Of a stretch of 56,940 nt of DNA, positions 41,917-50,489 are shown one piece after another. Under the pieces are notes generated by a model, which saw only the letters and a list, made by a program, of their open reading frames with translations, was not told where the DNA came from and ran no database searches. The DNA is from Candidatus Omnitrophota bacterium (lineage in GTDB: Bacteria; Omnitrophota; Gorgyraeia; Duberdicusellales; 4484-171), in NCBI GenBank assembly GCA_028692655.1, contig JAQUWY010000001.1, forward strand, positions 88,116 to 145,055, in the 5' to 3' direction. Position numbers and translations under genes: made by a program. The number at the start of each line of letters is the position of its first letter. The first letter of the stretch is position 1.

Positions 41917-42903
41917 ATGGAGAATAAAAATAAACTCAAAAGTATAATTTCCAAATTTAAAGGGAAAAGCATCCTGGTAGTAGGGGACCTGATACTTGAC
42001 CATCATATTTTCGGCAAGGTTGAGAGGATTTCTCCGGAGGCTCCTGTCCCGGTAGTTTGGGCAAACAAAGAAAGTTTTGTTTGCGGTGGTGCCGCTAACG
42101 TAGGGCTTAATCTCAGAGCCTTGGGTGCTAAGGTCAGTATGTGTGGTGTGACCGGAAGCGATGATTTTGCCAAAAATCTTTTTTCCATTATGGCCAAAGC
42201 CGGAATTGACTCCGGGCTTGTAGTCAAGAGCAATAAACGGCCTACAACTTTAAAAACACGCATAATAGCCAATCATCAGCAGATAGCCAGGGTTGATTGG
42301 GAATCAATAGAGCTTTTATCAAGCCAGACCAACAAGATGCTTCTGGATAAAATTAGAAAAAATATAAATAGGTTTGATGCGGTTATAATCGAAGATTACG
42401 GTAAGGGTGTAGTAAACCCGGTTCTGGTCAAAGAATTAGTGGGGCTTTGCAGGGCAAAGAATAAAATAGTTACCGTAGATCCCAAGGAAGAACATTTTGA
42501 TTATTATAAAAACGTAACAGCTCTTACACCTAACCTAAAAGAAGCCCAGGTTGCCGCAAATATGAAGATTCGAAAGAAAAAAGACCTTTTAACCCTCGGT
42601 AAAGTGATAATGAATAAACTCAATCCCAAAGTCTTGCTGGTGACGCTGGGAGAAGGCGGGATGGCGCTTTTTAGTGATAAAGGTGTTTGTCGTATTCCTA
42701 CGGCGGCTTTGGAGGTTTTTGATGTGACTGGCGCCGGTGATACAGTTATATCAGTGTTTACTCTAGCTTTAAGTTGTGGTGCTGATTTTAAGCAGGCGGC
42801 TATTATAGCTAATTTCGCTGCCGGAATAGTTGTTGGTAAGTTAGGGGCGGCTACGGTAGATAAAAAGGAAATAGTAAAAATAATCAATGAATCCAGAAAT
42901 TAA
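41917..42903 (+). CDS. D-glycero-beta-D-manno-heptose-7-phosphate kinase (HldE kinase domain)
   Basis: This 328-residue PfkB-family kinase matches the N-terminal half of HldE/RfaE: SILVVGDLILDHHIFGKVERISPEAPVPV, CGGAANVGLNLRALGA and the catalytic DVTGAGDTVISVF. The adenylyltransferase half of bifunctional HldE is absent, so that step must be separate. The enzyme prepares ADP-heptose for the LPS core, in keeping with the Kdo genes that follow. The start is ATG 41917 after AGAAGGG; the in-frame TTG 41890 is closer to the TATAAT at 41877-41882 and is less likely. kdsB overlaps its end by 17 bases. Confidence 0.92.
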   Translation: MENKNKLKSIISKFKGKSILVVGDLILDHHIFGKVERISPEAPVPVVWANKESFVCGGAANVGLNLRALGAKVSMCGVTGSDDFAKNLFSIMAKAGIDSGLVVKSNKRPTTLKTRIIANHQQIARVDWESIELLSSQTNKMLLDKIRKNINRFDAVIIEDYGKGVVNPVLVKELVGLCRAKNKIVTVDPKEEHFDYYKNVTALTPNLKEAQVAANMKIRKKKDLLTLGKVIMNKLNPKVLLVTLGEGGMALFSDKGVCRIPTAALEVFDVTGAGDTVISVFTLALSCGADFKQAAIIANFAAGIVVGKLGAATVDKKEIVKIINESRN

Positions 42904-43633
42904 TGTTATTGGGGTTATCCCGGCAAGATATGCTTCGACAAGGCTTCCCTATAAACTTTTACGTAAGATTTGCGGGAAATCCTTGCTTCAAAGGACATGG
43001 GAGAACGCGTCAGGCTGTCATGCCTTAGATGAGCTCATTATTGCCTGCGATCATCAGGCGCTTTATGAGGAAGCTCGTAAAATCGGAGCTAAGGCTGTAC
43101 TTACATCCTTAGACCATACTTCCGGGACTGACAGAATAGCTGAAGCTGTTTCTGACATTGATGCAAAGATAATTATAAATATACAGGCTGACGAGCCGTT
43201 AATGCATCCTTCAGCGATTGATAGTTTGGCTCAAGAGATGCTTTTGCATCCGGATCTGGCTATGGCGACAGTTAAAACCAGGATAAATGATACTGTTCAA
43301 ATAAACGATCCGGCTGTTGTCAAGGTTGTTTGTGATTGTAGTGGTTTTGCTTTGTATTTTTCCCGCTGTCCTATACCCTATGACCGAGATAAAAAAGGCA
43401 GCTCTTATTATAAGCATTTAGGTTTGTATGCTTATACTAAAGATTTTTTGTATACTTTTAAGAATCTTCCACCTTCTAAATTAGAAGAGACTGAAAAGTT
43501 AGAACAATTACGGGCGCTGGAAGCCGGCTGTCCTATCAAAGTAATTGAAACAAGGTTTGATTCCTGGGGAGTTGACACCCAGGAAGATTTATCTAGGGTA
43601 GAGAAAATCTTAGCTGAGAAAGAAAATAGTTAA
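42887..43633 (+). CDS. kdsB: CMP-Kdo synthetase
   Basis: KdsB activates Kdo as CMP-Kdo. The 248-residue protein has the signature VIPARYASTRLPYKLLRKICGKSLLQRTWENA, DHTSGTDRIAEAV, IINIQADEPLM and YKHLGLYAYTKDFL. Length and motifs are complete. It overlaps the heptose kinase by 17 bases and is followed 11 bases later by kdsA, forming a Kdo operon in which all four kds genes are neighbours. Confidence 0.97.
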   Translation: MNPEINVIGVIPARYASTRLPYKLLRKICGKSLLQRTWENASGCHALDELIIACDHQALYEEARKIGAKAVLTSLDHTSGTDRIAEAVSDIDAKIIINIQADEPLMHPSAIDSLAQEMLLHPDLAMATVKTRINDTVQINDPAVVKVVCDCSGFALYFSRCPIPYDRDKKGSSYYKHLGLYAYTKDFLYTFKNLPPSKLEETEKLEQLRALEAGCPIKVIETRFDSWGVDTQEDLSRVEKILAEKENS

Positions 43634-43644
43634 GCAGGTCGATT

Positions 43645-44439
43645 ATGAAAAATAAGGAAAAATTCATTTTTATATCCGGGCCTTGTGTCATTGAAAGCCG
43701 CCAGCAGACATTAAAGATTGCTGCTACGCTTAAAGATATAGCTTCTCGTTATCCCGTCAAGTTTATATTTAAAGCCAGTTTTGACAAGGCAAATCGGACA
43801 TCGATAGGATCTTTCCGGGGCCCCGGGATTGGCGAGGGTATAAAGATATTAAAAGAGATAAAAGAAAAATTACAGATACCCATATTAAGTGATATACACT
43901 CTCCCGAGCAAGCGGGTATTCTTGGTAAGGTTTTGGATATCATCCAGATACCGGCATTTTTATGCCGTCAAACCGACCTGGTTCTAGCGGCAGCTAAAAC
44001 TAAAAAGATAATAAATATAAAGAAGGGCCAATTTGTATCACCGGAAGATGTTAGGTACATCATCGAGAAAGCAGCCTCAACAGGTAATAAAAATATATTA
44101 ATCACTGAACGGGGAAGCTGTTTTGGCTATAATAACCTTGTGGTTGATTTTCGTTCTTTTCTGATTATGAAAAAGTTTGGATATCCGGTAATCTTTGACG
44201 CTACACACTCTCTACAGAGGCCCTCGGCCAAAGATGGTGTTTCAGGTGGAGACCGGCAGTTCGTGCCTTCTTTAAGCTTGGCTGCTGCTGCTTGCGGGAT
44301 TGACGGAATATTTATGGAAGTCCATCCGTCTCCCTCTAAGGCCCTCTCAGATAAGCACACTTCTTATTCGCTGGATAAAGTTGAAAGTTTAATAAAAAAG
44401 ATTATGAAAGTAAGAAAGGCTGTATATGAAAAAACATAA
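43645..44439 (+). CDS. kdsA: Kdo-8-phosphate synthase
   Basis: KdsA condenses phosphoenolpyruvate with arabinose-5-phosphate. The 264-residue protein has FISGPCVIESRQQTL, FKASFDKANRTSIGSFRGPG, LSDIHSPEQ, IPAFLCRQTDL, the conserved CFGYNNLVVDFRS and FDATHSLQRPS. The Cys in RGSCFGYN is typical of the KdsA group; metal-dependent and independent forms cannot be separated by this residue alone. kdsD overlaps its end by 14 bases. Confidence 0.97.
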   Translation: MKNKEKFIFISGPCVIESRQQTLKIAATLKDIASRYPVKFIFKASFDKANRTSIGSFRGPGIGEGIKILKEIKEKLQIPILSDIHSPEQAGILGKVLDIIQIPAFLCRQTDLVLAAAKTKKIINIKKGQFVSPEDVRYIIEKAASTGNKNILITERGSCFGYNNLVVDFRSFLIMKKFGYPVIFDATHSLQRPSAKDGVSGGDRQFVPSLSLAAAACGIDGIFMEVHPSPSKALSDKHTSYSLDKVESLIKKIMKVRKAVYEKT

Positions 44440-45406
44440 TTCCCAGGAAATCTTAAATTGGGCAAGAGAGGTTCTTGAAATCGAGAAGAAGGGGATAGAT
44501 AATCTCGAGAATAGCCTCAATAGCGATTTTCTAAAAGCCGTGAATATAATTGCCAATTGCAAGGGCAGGATAGTAGTCGCCGGAATGGGTAAGGCCGGCA
44601 TAATAGGACAGAAATTTTCAGCTACTCTTTCCTCAACCGGTTCTTCAAGTTTTTGGCTTCATGCAGCTGAAGCTGTGCATGGAGATTTGGGCAGTGTTAG
44701 AGAAGACGACGTGGTGGTGGTTTTATCGTATAGCGGAGAGACCGATGAGATAAGGAATCTTATTCCTTTTATTAAGAAAATCGGTTCTAGAATAATAGCT
44801 ATTACCGGCAACAGCCGTTCAAGCCTGGCTCGTTATTCTGACAGCGTGGTGGAAATTAAAATAGACAAAGAAGCTTGCGCCTTGGGTTTGGCTCCGACTA
44901 CTTCTACTACAGCAATGCTGGTGGCCTGCGATGCTATATCAGTAATTTTACAGAAAATAAAGGGTTTTAAAGAGAAAGATTTTGCTTTTTTTCATCCCCG
45001 AGGGTCCCTAGGGCGCAAGCTTCTCCTTAAAGTAAAGGACATTATGAGAAAAGGCAGGTTTAACCCTGTCGTTGAAGAAAAAGCTTTGGTTAAAGATGTT
45101 ATAGTGAGAATCACCTCTTCTCATGCCGGAGCGGCAGTTGTCGTTGGCAGAGATAAAAAGCTCAAAGGTATTTTCACTGATGGAGACTTGCGGAGAAACC
45201 TGAAATCACACCCCAACCTGTTAAAGGTTAAGGTGAGTGAGGTAATGACCAGAAATCCTGTGGTTATTTTGGAAGAGGGCTTAGCGTCTGAAGCTTTAAA
45301 GATACTGGAAAAAAAGAAAATAGATGAAGTCCCAGTTGTTAATAGCAAGGGCCGGCCGGTGGGGATGCTTGACATTCAAGATTTAATTGCCGCAGGAATA
45401 ATTTAA
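44426..45406 (+). CDS. kdsD: Arabinose-5-phosphate isomerase
   Basis: KdsD converts ribulose-5-phosphate, supplied in part by transketolase, to arabinose-5-phosphate for KdsA. The 326-residue protein has an N-terminal SIS domain (about 1-190) with VVAGMGKAGIIGQKFSATLSSTGSSSFWLHAAEAVHGDLG-type sequence and LSYSGETDEIRNL, then two CBS domains (about 205-325). The overlap with kdsA shows translational coupling. KpsF is a paralogue used for capsules, but context points to LPS. Confidence 0.96.
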   Translation: MKKHNSQEILNWAREVLEIEKKGIDNLENSLNSDFLKAVNIIANCKGRIVVAGMGKAGIIGQKFSATLSSTGSSSFWLHAAEAVHGDLGSVREDDVVVVLSYSGETDEIRNLIPFIKKIGSRIIAITGNSRSSLARYSDSVVEIKIDKEACALGLAPTTSTTAMLVACDAISVILQKIKGFKEKDFAFFHPRGSLGRKLLLKVKDIMRKGRFNPVVEEKALVKDVIVRITSSHAGAAVVVGRDKKLKGIFTDGDLRRNLKSHPNLLKVKVSEVMTRNPVVILEEGLASEALKILEKKKIDEVPVVNSKGRPVGMLDIQDLIAAGII

Positions 45407-45460
45407 ATACCAGTCTATACGCTGCAGCCAATATTAAGGAATAATAAACTAAAGGTGTAA

Positions 45461-46012
45461 ATGCAAATTCCGGGAAATAAAAAAACTAACATTAAAGATT
45501 TATTTAAAAAGGTTAAGCTGCTCATTCTAGACGTTGATGGGGTCCTGACTGGGGGAGAAATCATTTATGATGACCGGGGCCGCGAGCTTAAAATATTTAA
45601 CGTAAAAGATGGGTTGGGAGTTTTTTTGTTGGGAAAGGTCGGCATAAAAACAGTTATTCTTTCCGCCCGTAACTCACCGGTTTTGCAAAAACGTTCTCTG
45701 GATATGGGAGTTGCTGCTGTTATTGGAGGTATTCTGCCTAAGGAAAAAGCTTTAGACGATATAAAAAAAAGGTTTAAAGTGGGAGATTCCCAGATATGTT
45801 TCATTGGTGATGACTTAATTGATATAGGTATCATCGAGAGAGTCGGCCTGGGAGTTGCTGTGGCCGATTCACCCGCGCAAGTTAGGCGGGCTTCTGTATA
45901 TGTAACTAAAAATAAAGGCGGCCAGGGGGCTGTTCGTGAAATAGTCGATTTAATACTCAAGGCTCAAGGCCTGGAGAAAAAGGTGCTTGAGTTTGTCAGG
46001 AATCCCCGCTAA
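45461..46012 (+). CDS. kdsC: Kdo-8-phosphate phosphatase
   Basis: KdsC removes the phosphate from Kdo-8-P. This 183-residue HAD enzyme (capless type) has LLILDVDGVLTGG with the nucleophile Asp, FNVKDGLGVFLL, ILSARNSPVLQKR and CFIGDDLIDIGIIERVGLGVAVADS. All four HAD motifs are present. It completes the kds set in this operon and is followed by LPS export genes with their own promoter. Confidence 0.96.
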   Translation: MQIPGNKKTNIKDLFKKVKLLILDVDGVLTGGEIIYDDRGRELKIFNVKDGLGVFLLGKVGIKTVILSARNSPVLQKRSLDMGVAAVIGGILPKEKALDDIKKRFKVGDSQICFIGDDLIDIGIIERVGLGVAVADSPAQVRRASVYVTKNKGGQGAVREIVDLILKAQGLEKKVLEFVRNPR

Positions 46013-46051
46013 AAAAGCCTATTTATTAAAGGTTAACGGCAGCTTATGAAC

Positions 46052-46079
46052 TTGACTTTCCAAGGTATTTTGATATAGT
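46052..46079 (+). promoter_or_regulatory. Predicted promoter of the lptC/A-like gene
   Basis: TTGACT (46052-46057) and TATAGT (46074-46079) are 16 bases apart. The ATG at 46090 is 10 bases farther, so the leader would be only a few bases long. Confidence 0.5.
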
Positions 46080-46089
46080 GTATGGTTCT

Positions 46090-46890
46090 ATGAAGCTAAT
46101 AATAATTACTTTATGTTTTGTATGTTTGACTTTGAATATCCAGGCTTATTCTCAGCAAAGGATAAAGGATTTTTATCTTTCAAATTGCAAGGAAGACGGT
46201 TCCCATGACTGGGAAGTTAAAGGGGATGAAGCGATGATTTACGACACCTATGTTGATATTAACACTATGAGGGCCAACTACTTCTTAGAAAGTGATGATA
46301 TCTCTATTACTTCTGACGAGGCTCGTTTAAATAAAGAAAATATGGATGTTTACCTTAAAAAGAACGTCCATGTTAAAAATAAAGACGGAGCTCAGCTGAC
46401 AACAGAATCCTTAAACTGGCAGAGAGAAAAAAACCACATAGAAACAAAAGACTGGGTTAAGACAAGCAAAGATGCCATGGAGATAACCGCCCAGGGCCTT
46501 TCTGCCGATACCCAGATGGAAAAAGCGAATTTTGAAAAAAATGTGGAGGTAACTTTTCCTGATGCGGAAAATAAAACTGTTACCACCGCTACTTGCAGCG
46601 GCCCTCTGGAAATTGAGTACAGTTTGGGCAGGGCAATTTTTAATGATGATGTGGTGGTGACCCATCCTCAGGGAAAGGTTTTTTCTGACAAAACTACCCT
46701 TTATTTTGATACTACGCAAAAAAAGATTGTTAAGATAGTTTCTGAAGGTAATGTAAAAATAATGCGGGATGGTAACGAAACCTATGCTGAGAAAGCGACT
46801 TATTTTGATAAAGACCAAAAACTTGTTTTAGAAGGAAGGCCCAGGCTTATTTATTTTCCCAAGGAAGGCCAGGAAGCTAAGTTTCCTTAA
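46090..46890 (+). CDS. LptC/LptA-like LPS export protein (composite)
   Basis: This 266-residue periplasmic protein has a signal peptide (MKLIIITLCFVCLTLNIQA) and a beta-jellyroll of the OstA kind. The first half (about 25-150) resembles LptC (DWEVKGDEAMIYD, LKKNVHVKNKDGAQLTTESLNW, WVKTSKDAMEITAQGLSAD). The second half (about 165-266) reads as LptA/OstA repeats (FNDDVVVTHPQGKVFSDKTTLYFD, IVSEGNVKIMRDGNETYAEKATYFDKDQKLVLEG-type). It may therefore do both jobs of the periplasmic LPS bridge. The real start is ATG 46090; a GTG at 46078 falls inside the -10 box. lptB follows after 11 bases. Confidence 0.85.
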   Translation: MKLIIITLCFVCLTLNIQAYSQQRIKDFYLSNCKEDGSHDWEVKGDEAMIYDTYVDINTMRANYFLESDDISITSDEARLNKENMDVYLKKNVHVKNKDGAQLTTESLNWQREKNHIETKDWVKTSKDAMEITAQGLSADTQMEKANFEKNVEVTFPDAENKTVTTATCSGPLEIEYSLGRAIFNDDVVVTHPQGKVFSDKTTLYFDTTQKKIVKIVSEGNVKIMRDGNETYAEKATYFDKDQKLVLEGRPRLIYFPKEGQEAKFP

Positions 46891-46901
46891 GCGGATAAAA
46901 T

Positions 46902-47624
46902 ATGAGACTTCTTGAAGTGAATGGTTTAACTAAATCTTACGGGACTAAAGCGGTAGTTAAAGGGGTTTCTCTTTCGGTAAAAAGAGGGGAGATCGTGGGG
47001 TTGCTCGGGCCGAACGGAGCCGGCAAGACCACTACTTTTTATATGGTTGTGGGCATAGTTTCGCCAGACGAAGGCAAGATATTATTTGACAATCACGACA
47101 TCACATCGATGCCTATACATATTCGGGCAAAGTATGGTATAGGATATTTGTCGCAGGAGCCTTCAATATTCAGGAAGCTTACGGTTGAAGAAAACATAAT
47201 GGCAATTTTGGAAACTTTACCTCTAGCCAGAGCCGAAAGGGATAGGAGGCTTGATGAACTTTTAGCAGAGTTAAATATTTCACATTTGAGAAATAATAAG
47301 GCTTATACTTTGAGCGGAGGGGAGACCAGGCGTCTTGAAATTACCAGGGCCCTTGTTACCAATCCTTCTTTCTTGCTTCTTGATGAGCCTTTTTCCGGTA
47401 TTGACCCGATAGTCGTCGGTGAAGCCAAACAGATAATTTCAGAGCTTAAAACTAAAGGTATGGGGATACTGGTTACTGACCATAATGTGCGCGAAACATT
47501 GTCTATAACCGACAGGTCTTATCTGATATCCGCCGGCAAAATATTGATTTCGGGCAGCGCTGATGATTTGATAAATCATGCTCAGGCTCGGGAAGTTTAT
47601 TTGGGAAAGGATTTCCGCATGTGA
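46902..47624 (+). CDS. lptB: LPS export ABC transporter ATPase
   Basis: LptB drives LPS extraction from the inner membrane. The 240-residue ATPase has Walker A GPNGAGKTTT, the Q-loop in GYLSQEPSIFRKLTVEENI, signature LSGGETRRLEI, Walker B LLLDEPFSGIDP and the switch His in VTDHNVRETL. These match LptB closely (for example the IDP after the Walker B and the C-terminal VYLGKDF). It pairs with the LptC/A-like gene immediately upstream; lptF and lptG are not in the window. Confidence 0.96.
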   Translation: MRLLEVNGLTKSYGTKAVVKGVSLSVKRGEIVGLLGPNGAGKTTTFYMVVGIVSPDEGKILFDNHDITSMPIHIRAKYGIGYLSQEPSIFRKLTVEENIMAILETLPLARAERDRRLDELLAELNISHLRNNKAYTLSGGETRRLEITRALVTNPSFLLLDEPFSGIDPIVVGEAKQIISELKTKGMGILVTDHNVRETLSITDRSYLISAGKILISGSADDLINHAQAREVYLGKDFRM

Positions 47625-47718
47625 GGAACTCAGGTGATTGCAGGCATCAAAGAGAATGCGTATAATCACGGATTAAAAACACTTAGGATAATTTGAATAA
47701 AGAGGAGCGGCAGCAGCA

Positions 47719-48606
47719 ATGAAAGTAGACATAAAAAAGATTGATAAAATTAAAAGGACCATTAAGGTTGAGGCTTGCGGAGAACAATTTCTTGGGGAGA
47801 AAAATAAAGTTTATTCGGCCGCGGCCAAAAAGCTCAAAGTTCCAGGATTCCGTCCGGGCAGCGCCCCTCTGGATATTTTGGAAAAACACCACTCTAAGGC
47901 TTTAAGGGAAGAACTCCTTCAAAGTGCCCTATCCTTGTTTTACCGTCAAGCTCTTGAGGAGAATAAGATAATCCCAGCCAGCATGCCTAGGATTTACGAT
48001 GTTGAACTCGGGACAGATAAGCTTTCTTTTACTGCTGATTTTGAAATCCGGCCGGAGATAGAAGTTAAAGAGGCCACTTACAAAGAGATAAAAGTAAAAG
48101 CTAAAATAAGTGAAGTCAAAGAGATAGAGATAGAAAAAGTGATTACGAATTTAAAGGAAGGAGTCAAGAAAGTTTTAAATAAAGACTTATCCGATCAGGA
48201 TTTGGCCCGTTGGGCTTCTTATGCAAACACTGAAGACCTGCGCCAGGCCATTAAAGGCCAATTATATGTGGAAAAATTGCGCCAGAGACGCCAGGAGGTT
48301 GAAAACCAAGTTAAGGGGCAGCTTTTAAAATCAGTTAAAGTTGACTTACCTAAGGCTGAAGTGGACCGTCACCATAAAGAGCTGCTTGACCGCGAGGTGT
48401 ATAATCTGAGTTTGAGAGGGATTTCCCAGCAAGATTTGGATAAATACAAGACGGATCTGGAAACAAAATTGAGGCCGGTGGCCGAAGAAGAAATAAAACT
48501 TTTTTATATTCTGGAGGCTATTGCCCGCCAGGAAAACATAAAAGCGGAAAACAATCTTGCTGATGTGGTGTTCAGTTTTGTTCTAAGCCAGGCTAAATAC
48601 GAATAG
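47719..48606 (+). CDS. tig: Trigger factor lacking the PPIase domain
   Basis: This 295-residue protein starts with the ribosome-binding domain of trigger factor (VPGFRPGSAP at 41-50, equivalent to the GFRxGxxP signature) and ends with the helical chaperone part. The FKBP-type peptidyl-prolyl isomerase domain that normally lies between them (about 100 residues) is missing: the chain passes from VKEATYKEIKVKAKISEVKEIE straight into the C-domain linker. Chaperone action without isomerase activity is expected, as known from engineered E. coli variants. GAGGAG precedes ATG 47719. clpP follows, the classic tig-clpP order. Confidence 0.85.
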   Translation: MKVDIKKIDKIKRTIKVEACGEQFLGEKNKVYSAAAKKLKVPGFRPGSAPLDILEKHHSKALREELLQSALSLFYRQALEENKIIPASMPRIYDVELGTDKLSFTADFEIRPEIEVKEATYKEIKVKAKISEVKEIEIEKVITNLKEGVKKVLNKDLSDQDLARWASYANTEDLRQAIKGQLYVEKLRQRRQEVENQVKGQLLKSVKVDLPKAEVDRHHKELLDREVYNLSLRGISQQDLDKYKTDLETKLRPVAEEEIKLFYILEAIARQENIKAENNLADVVFSFVLSQAKYE

Positions 48607-48680
48607 CGCAGGCGGCGTGTACAATAAGGATATCTATTTCCTGAATTTTAGAGAAAATTTAGCGAAACAGGAGGAGCCAA

Positions 48681-49289
48681 ATGAAGAATCAAACTTATGT
48701 TCCTATGGTTATAGAACAGGCAGGCAGGGTCGAAAGGGCTTATGACATATATTCACGGCTTCTTAAAGATAGAATAATTTTTATAGGAACACCTATTGAT
48801 GACATGGTCGCAAATGTTGTCATTGCTCAGATGCTCTTTTTGCAGATGGAGGACGTAAATAAAGACATAAGCATATATATAAATACCCCCGGAGGGGTAA
48901 TCACGGCCGGCATGGCCATTTATGATACTATGCAGTTTGTTAAGTGTGAAGTGGCTACCTATTGCGTTGGGCAAGCCGCTTCAATGGGGGCGGTTTTACT
49001 TTGTGCCGGAGCAAAAGGTAAGAGATACGCTTTGCCTAATTCCCGGATTATGATCCATCAGCCTTGGGGCGGTGTTCAGGGTACGGCTGAAGATATTTCG
49101 CGCCAGACAAATGAGATACTGCGCCTCCGGGAAAAGGTTAATGAAATATTATCCAGTCATACCGGCAAGGCTATTGAGGTAATCAAAAAGGATACTGACC
49201 GGGACTATTTTATGATTGCTGACGAAGCTAAAAAATACGGCATTGTTGACGAAGTTATTATTCCTGAAAAACGTTCCAGAAAGAAATAA
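48681..49289 (+). CDS. clpP: ATP-dependent Clp protease proteolytic subunit
   Basis: ClpP is the serine protease core of Clp proteases. The 202-residue protein has Ser101 in [11 protein letters not shown], His126 in [10 protein letters not shown] and the usual Asp in [12 protein letters not shown]-terminal processing is likely ([23 protein letters not shown]). AGGAGGAG precedes ATG 48681. It follows tig, but clpX, normally next, is replaced here by serine-synthesis genes. Confidence 0.97.
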   Translation: MKNQTYVPMVIEQAGRVERAYDIYSRLLKDRIIFIGTPIDDMVANVVIAQMLFLQMEDVNKDISIYINTPGGVITAGMAIYDTMQFVKCEVATYCVGQAASMGAVLLCAGAKGKRYALPNSRIMIHQPWGGVQGTAEDISRQTNEILRLREKVNEILSSHTGKAIEVIKKDTDRDYFMIADEAKKYGIVDEVIIPEKRSRKK

Positions 49290-49355
49290 GTTTCTGGTTT
49301 GTTAAAAAACTGCAACTTTTTAAAAAGCTGATTAAGTAGCAAGAAAGGAGTGGCA

Positions 49356-50489
49356 ATGAAACGCAGATTTCTTATGACTCCAGGGCCTTCACCGGTTCCT
49401 TCGTTCGTCAGAGAAAGTTTAGGGCGAGAAATTATGCATCACCGGACAGAGGAATTCCAAAATATATTGTCCGATGTGCATAAAGGCCTTAAGCGTGTTT
49501 TTTGTACTGACAACCCGGTTTTAATTCTTGCTTCTTCAGGGACCGGCGCCATGGAAGCGGCGGTGAGTAATCTTTTTTCCAGAAATGATAAGGTTATAAC
49601 TGTCAACGGCGGGAAATTCGGAGAGCGTTGGAATCAGATAGCGAAAAGCTTTTCTTTGGAGGTAATCGAGCTTAAGCTTGATTGGGGAACCTCTTTATCA
49701 AAAGAGGTTTTGGCTAAAGCCTTGAAAGAGAATAAAGGAGTAAAAGGCGTTTTTACAACCCTTTGTGAGACTTCTACCGCTACAGTTTATGATGTAAAAG
49801 CAATGGCTGAAGTTACACGGGAAAACGATGCGTTGCTTATAGTTGATGCTGTTAGCGGCCTGGGCCAAGATAGGCTTCTTACCGATAGCTGGGGTGTTGA
49901 CGTTGTGGTTAGCGGCTCTCAGAAAGGTTTTATGCTGCCGCCGGGGCTTTCTTTTATCAGTTTAAGCAAAAAAGCACAAGCAGCTATCAGTAAATCGGAT
50001 TTGTCAAAGTATTATTTCAATCTTAACAAGGCCCTTAAGAGTTATGAAAAAAATGACACTCCTTTTACTCCGGCTGTTTCTTTAGTTGTGGGGCTGAAAG
50101 AGGCGCTGGAGATGATTAATTCCCAAGGTATTGAGGCTCGTTGGAAGAGGTTTGAAAAAATGGCCCTTGCTACCCGTGAGGCTGCGAAAGCAATCGGCCT
50201 TGAAATTTTTTCAAAAAGCCCCTCGAGCTCGGTTACTGCTATTTGCGTTCCCGAGGCGATAAAATCAGGCCAGATAGTTAAAATTTTACGAAAAGATTAC
50301 GGCTTAAGCATTGCCGGAGGCCAGGACCAGATGAAAGACAAGATTATAAGAATAGCACATATGGGCTGGATAAGCGAGCAGGATTTGATTTCCTGTTTTT
50401 CCCTTTTGGAAAAAGTCTTAAAAGATTTAGGCGCTGAGTTTTCTTTGGGCGCTTCGTTAGCCCGCTTGGAGGAGGTTCTTTATGGTTAA
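49356..50489 (+). CDS. Class V aminotransferase (serine/phosphoserine or alanine-glyoxylate type)
   Basis: This 377-residue PLP enzyme of the alanine-glyoxylate/serine-pyruvate aminotransferase group has FLMTPGPSPVPSFVRE, SSGTGAMEAAVSNL, LLIVDAVSGLGQDRL and the PLP Lys in VSGSQKGFMLPPG. It overlaps serA by eight bases, which implies that it supplies the transamination step of serine synthesis in place of a classical SerC, as in several anaerobes and archaea. AAAGGAG before ATG 49356 sets the start; the GTG at 49350 overlaps this site. Substrate preference is an inference from context. Confidence 0.88.
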   Translation: MKRRFLMTPGPSPVPSFVRESLGREIMHHRTEEFQNILSDVHKGLKRVFCTDNPVLILASSGTGAMEAAVSNLFSRNDKVITVNGGKFGERWNQIAKSFSLEVIELKLDWGTSLSKEVLAKALKENKGVKGVFTTLCETSTATVYDVKAMAEVTRENDALLIVDAVSGLGQDRLLTDSWGVDVVVSGSQKGFMLPPGLSFISLSKKAQAAISKSDLSKYYFNLNKALKSYEKNDTPFTPAVSLVVGLKEALEMINSQGIEARWKRFEKMALATREAAKAIGLEIFSKSPSSSVTAICVPEAIKSGQIVKILRKDYGLSIAGGQDQMKDKIIRIAHMGWISEQDLISCFSLLEKVLKDLGAEFSLGASLARLEEVLYG

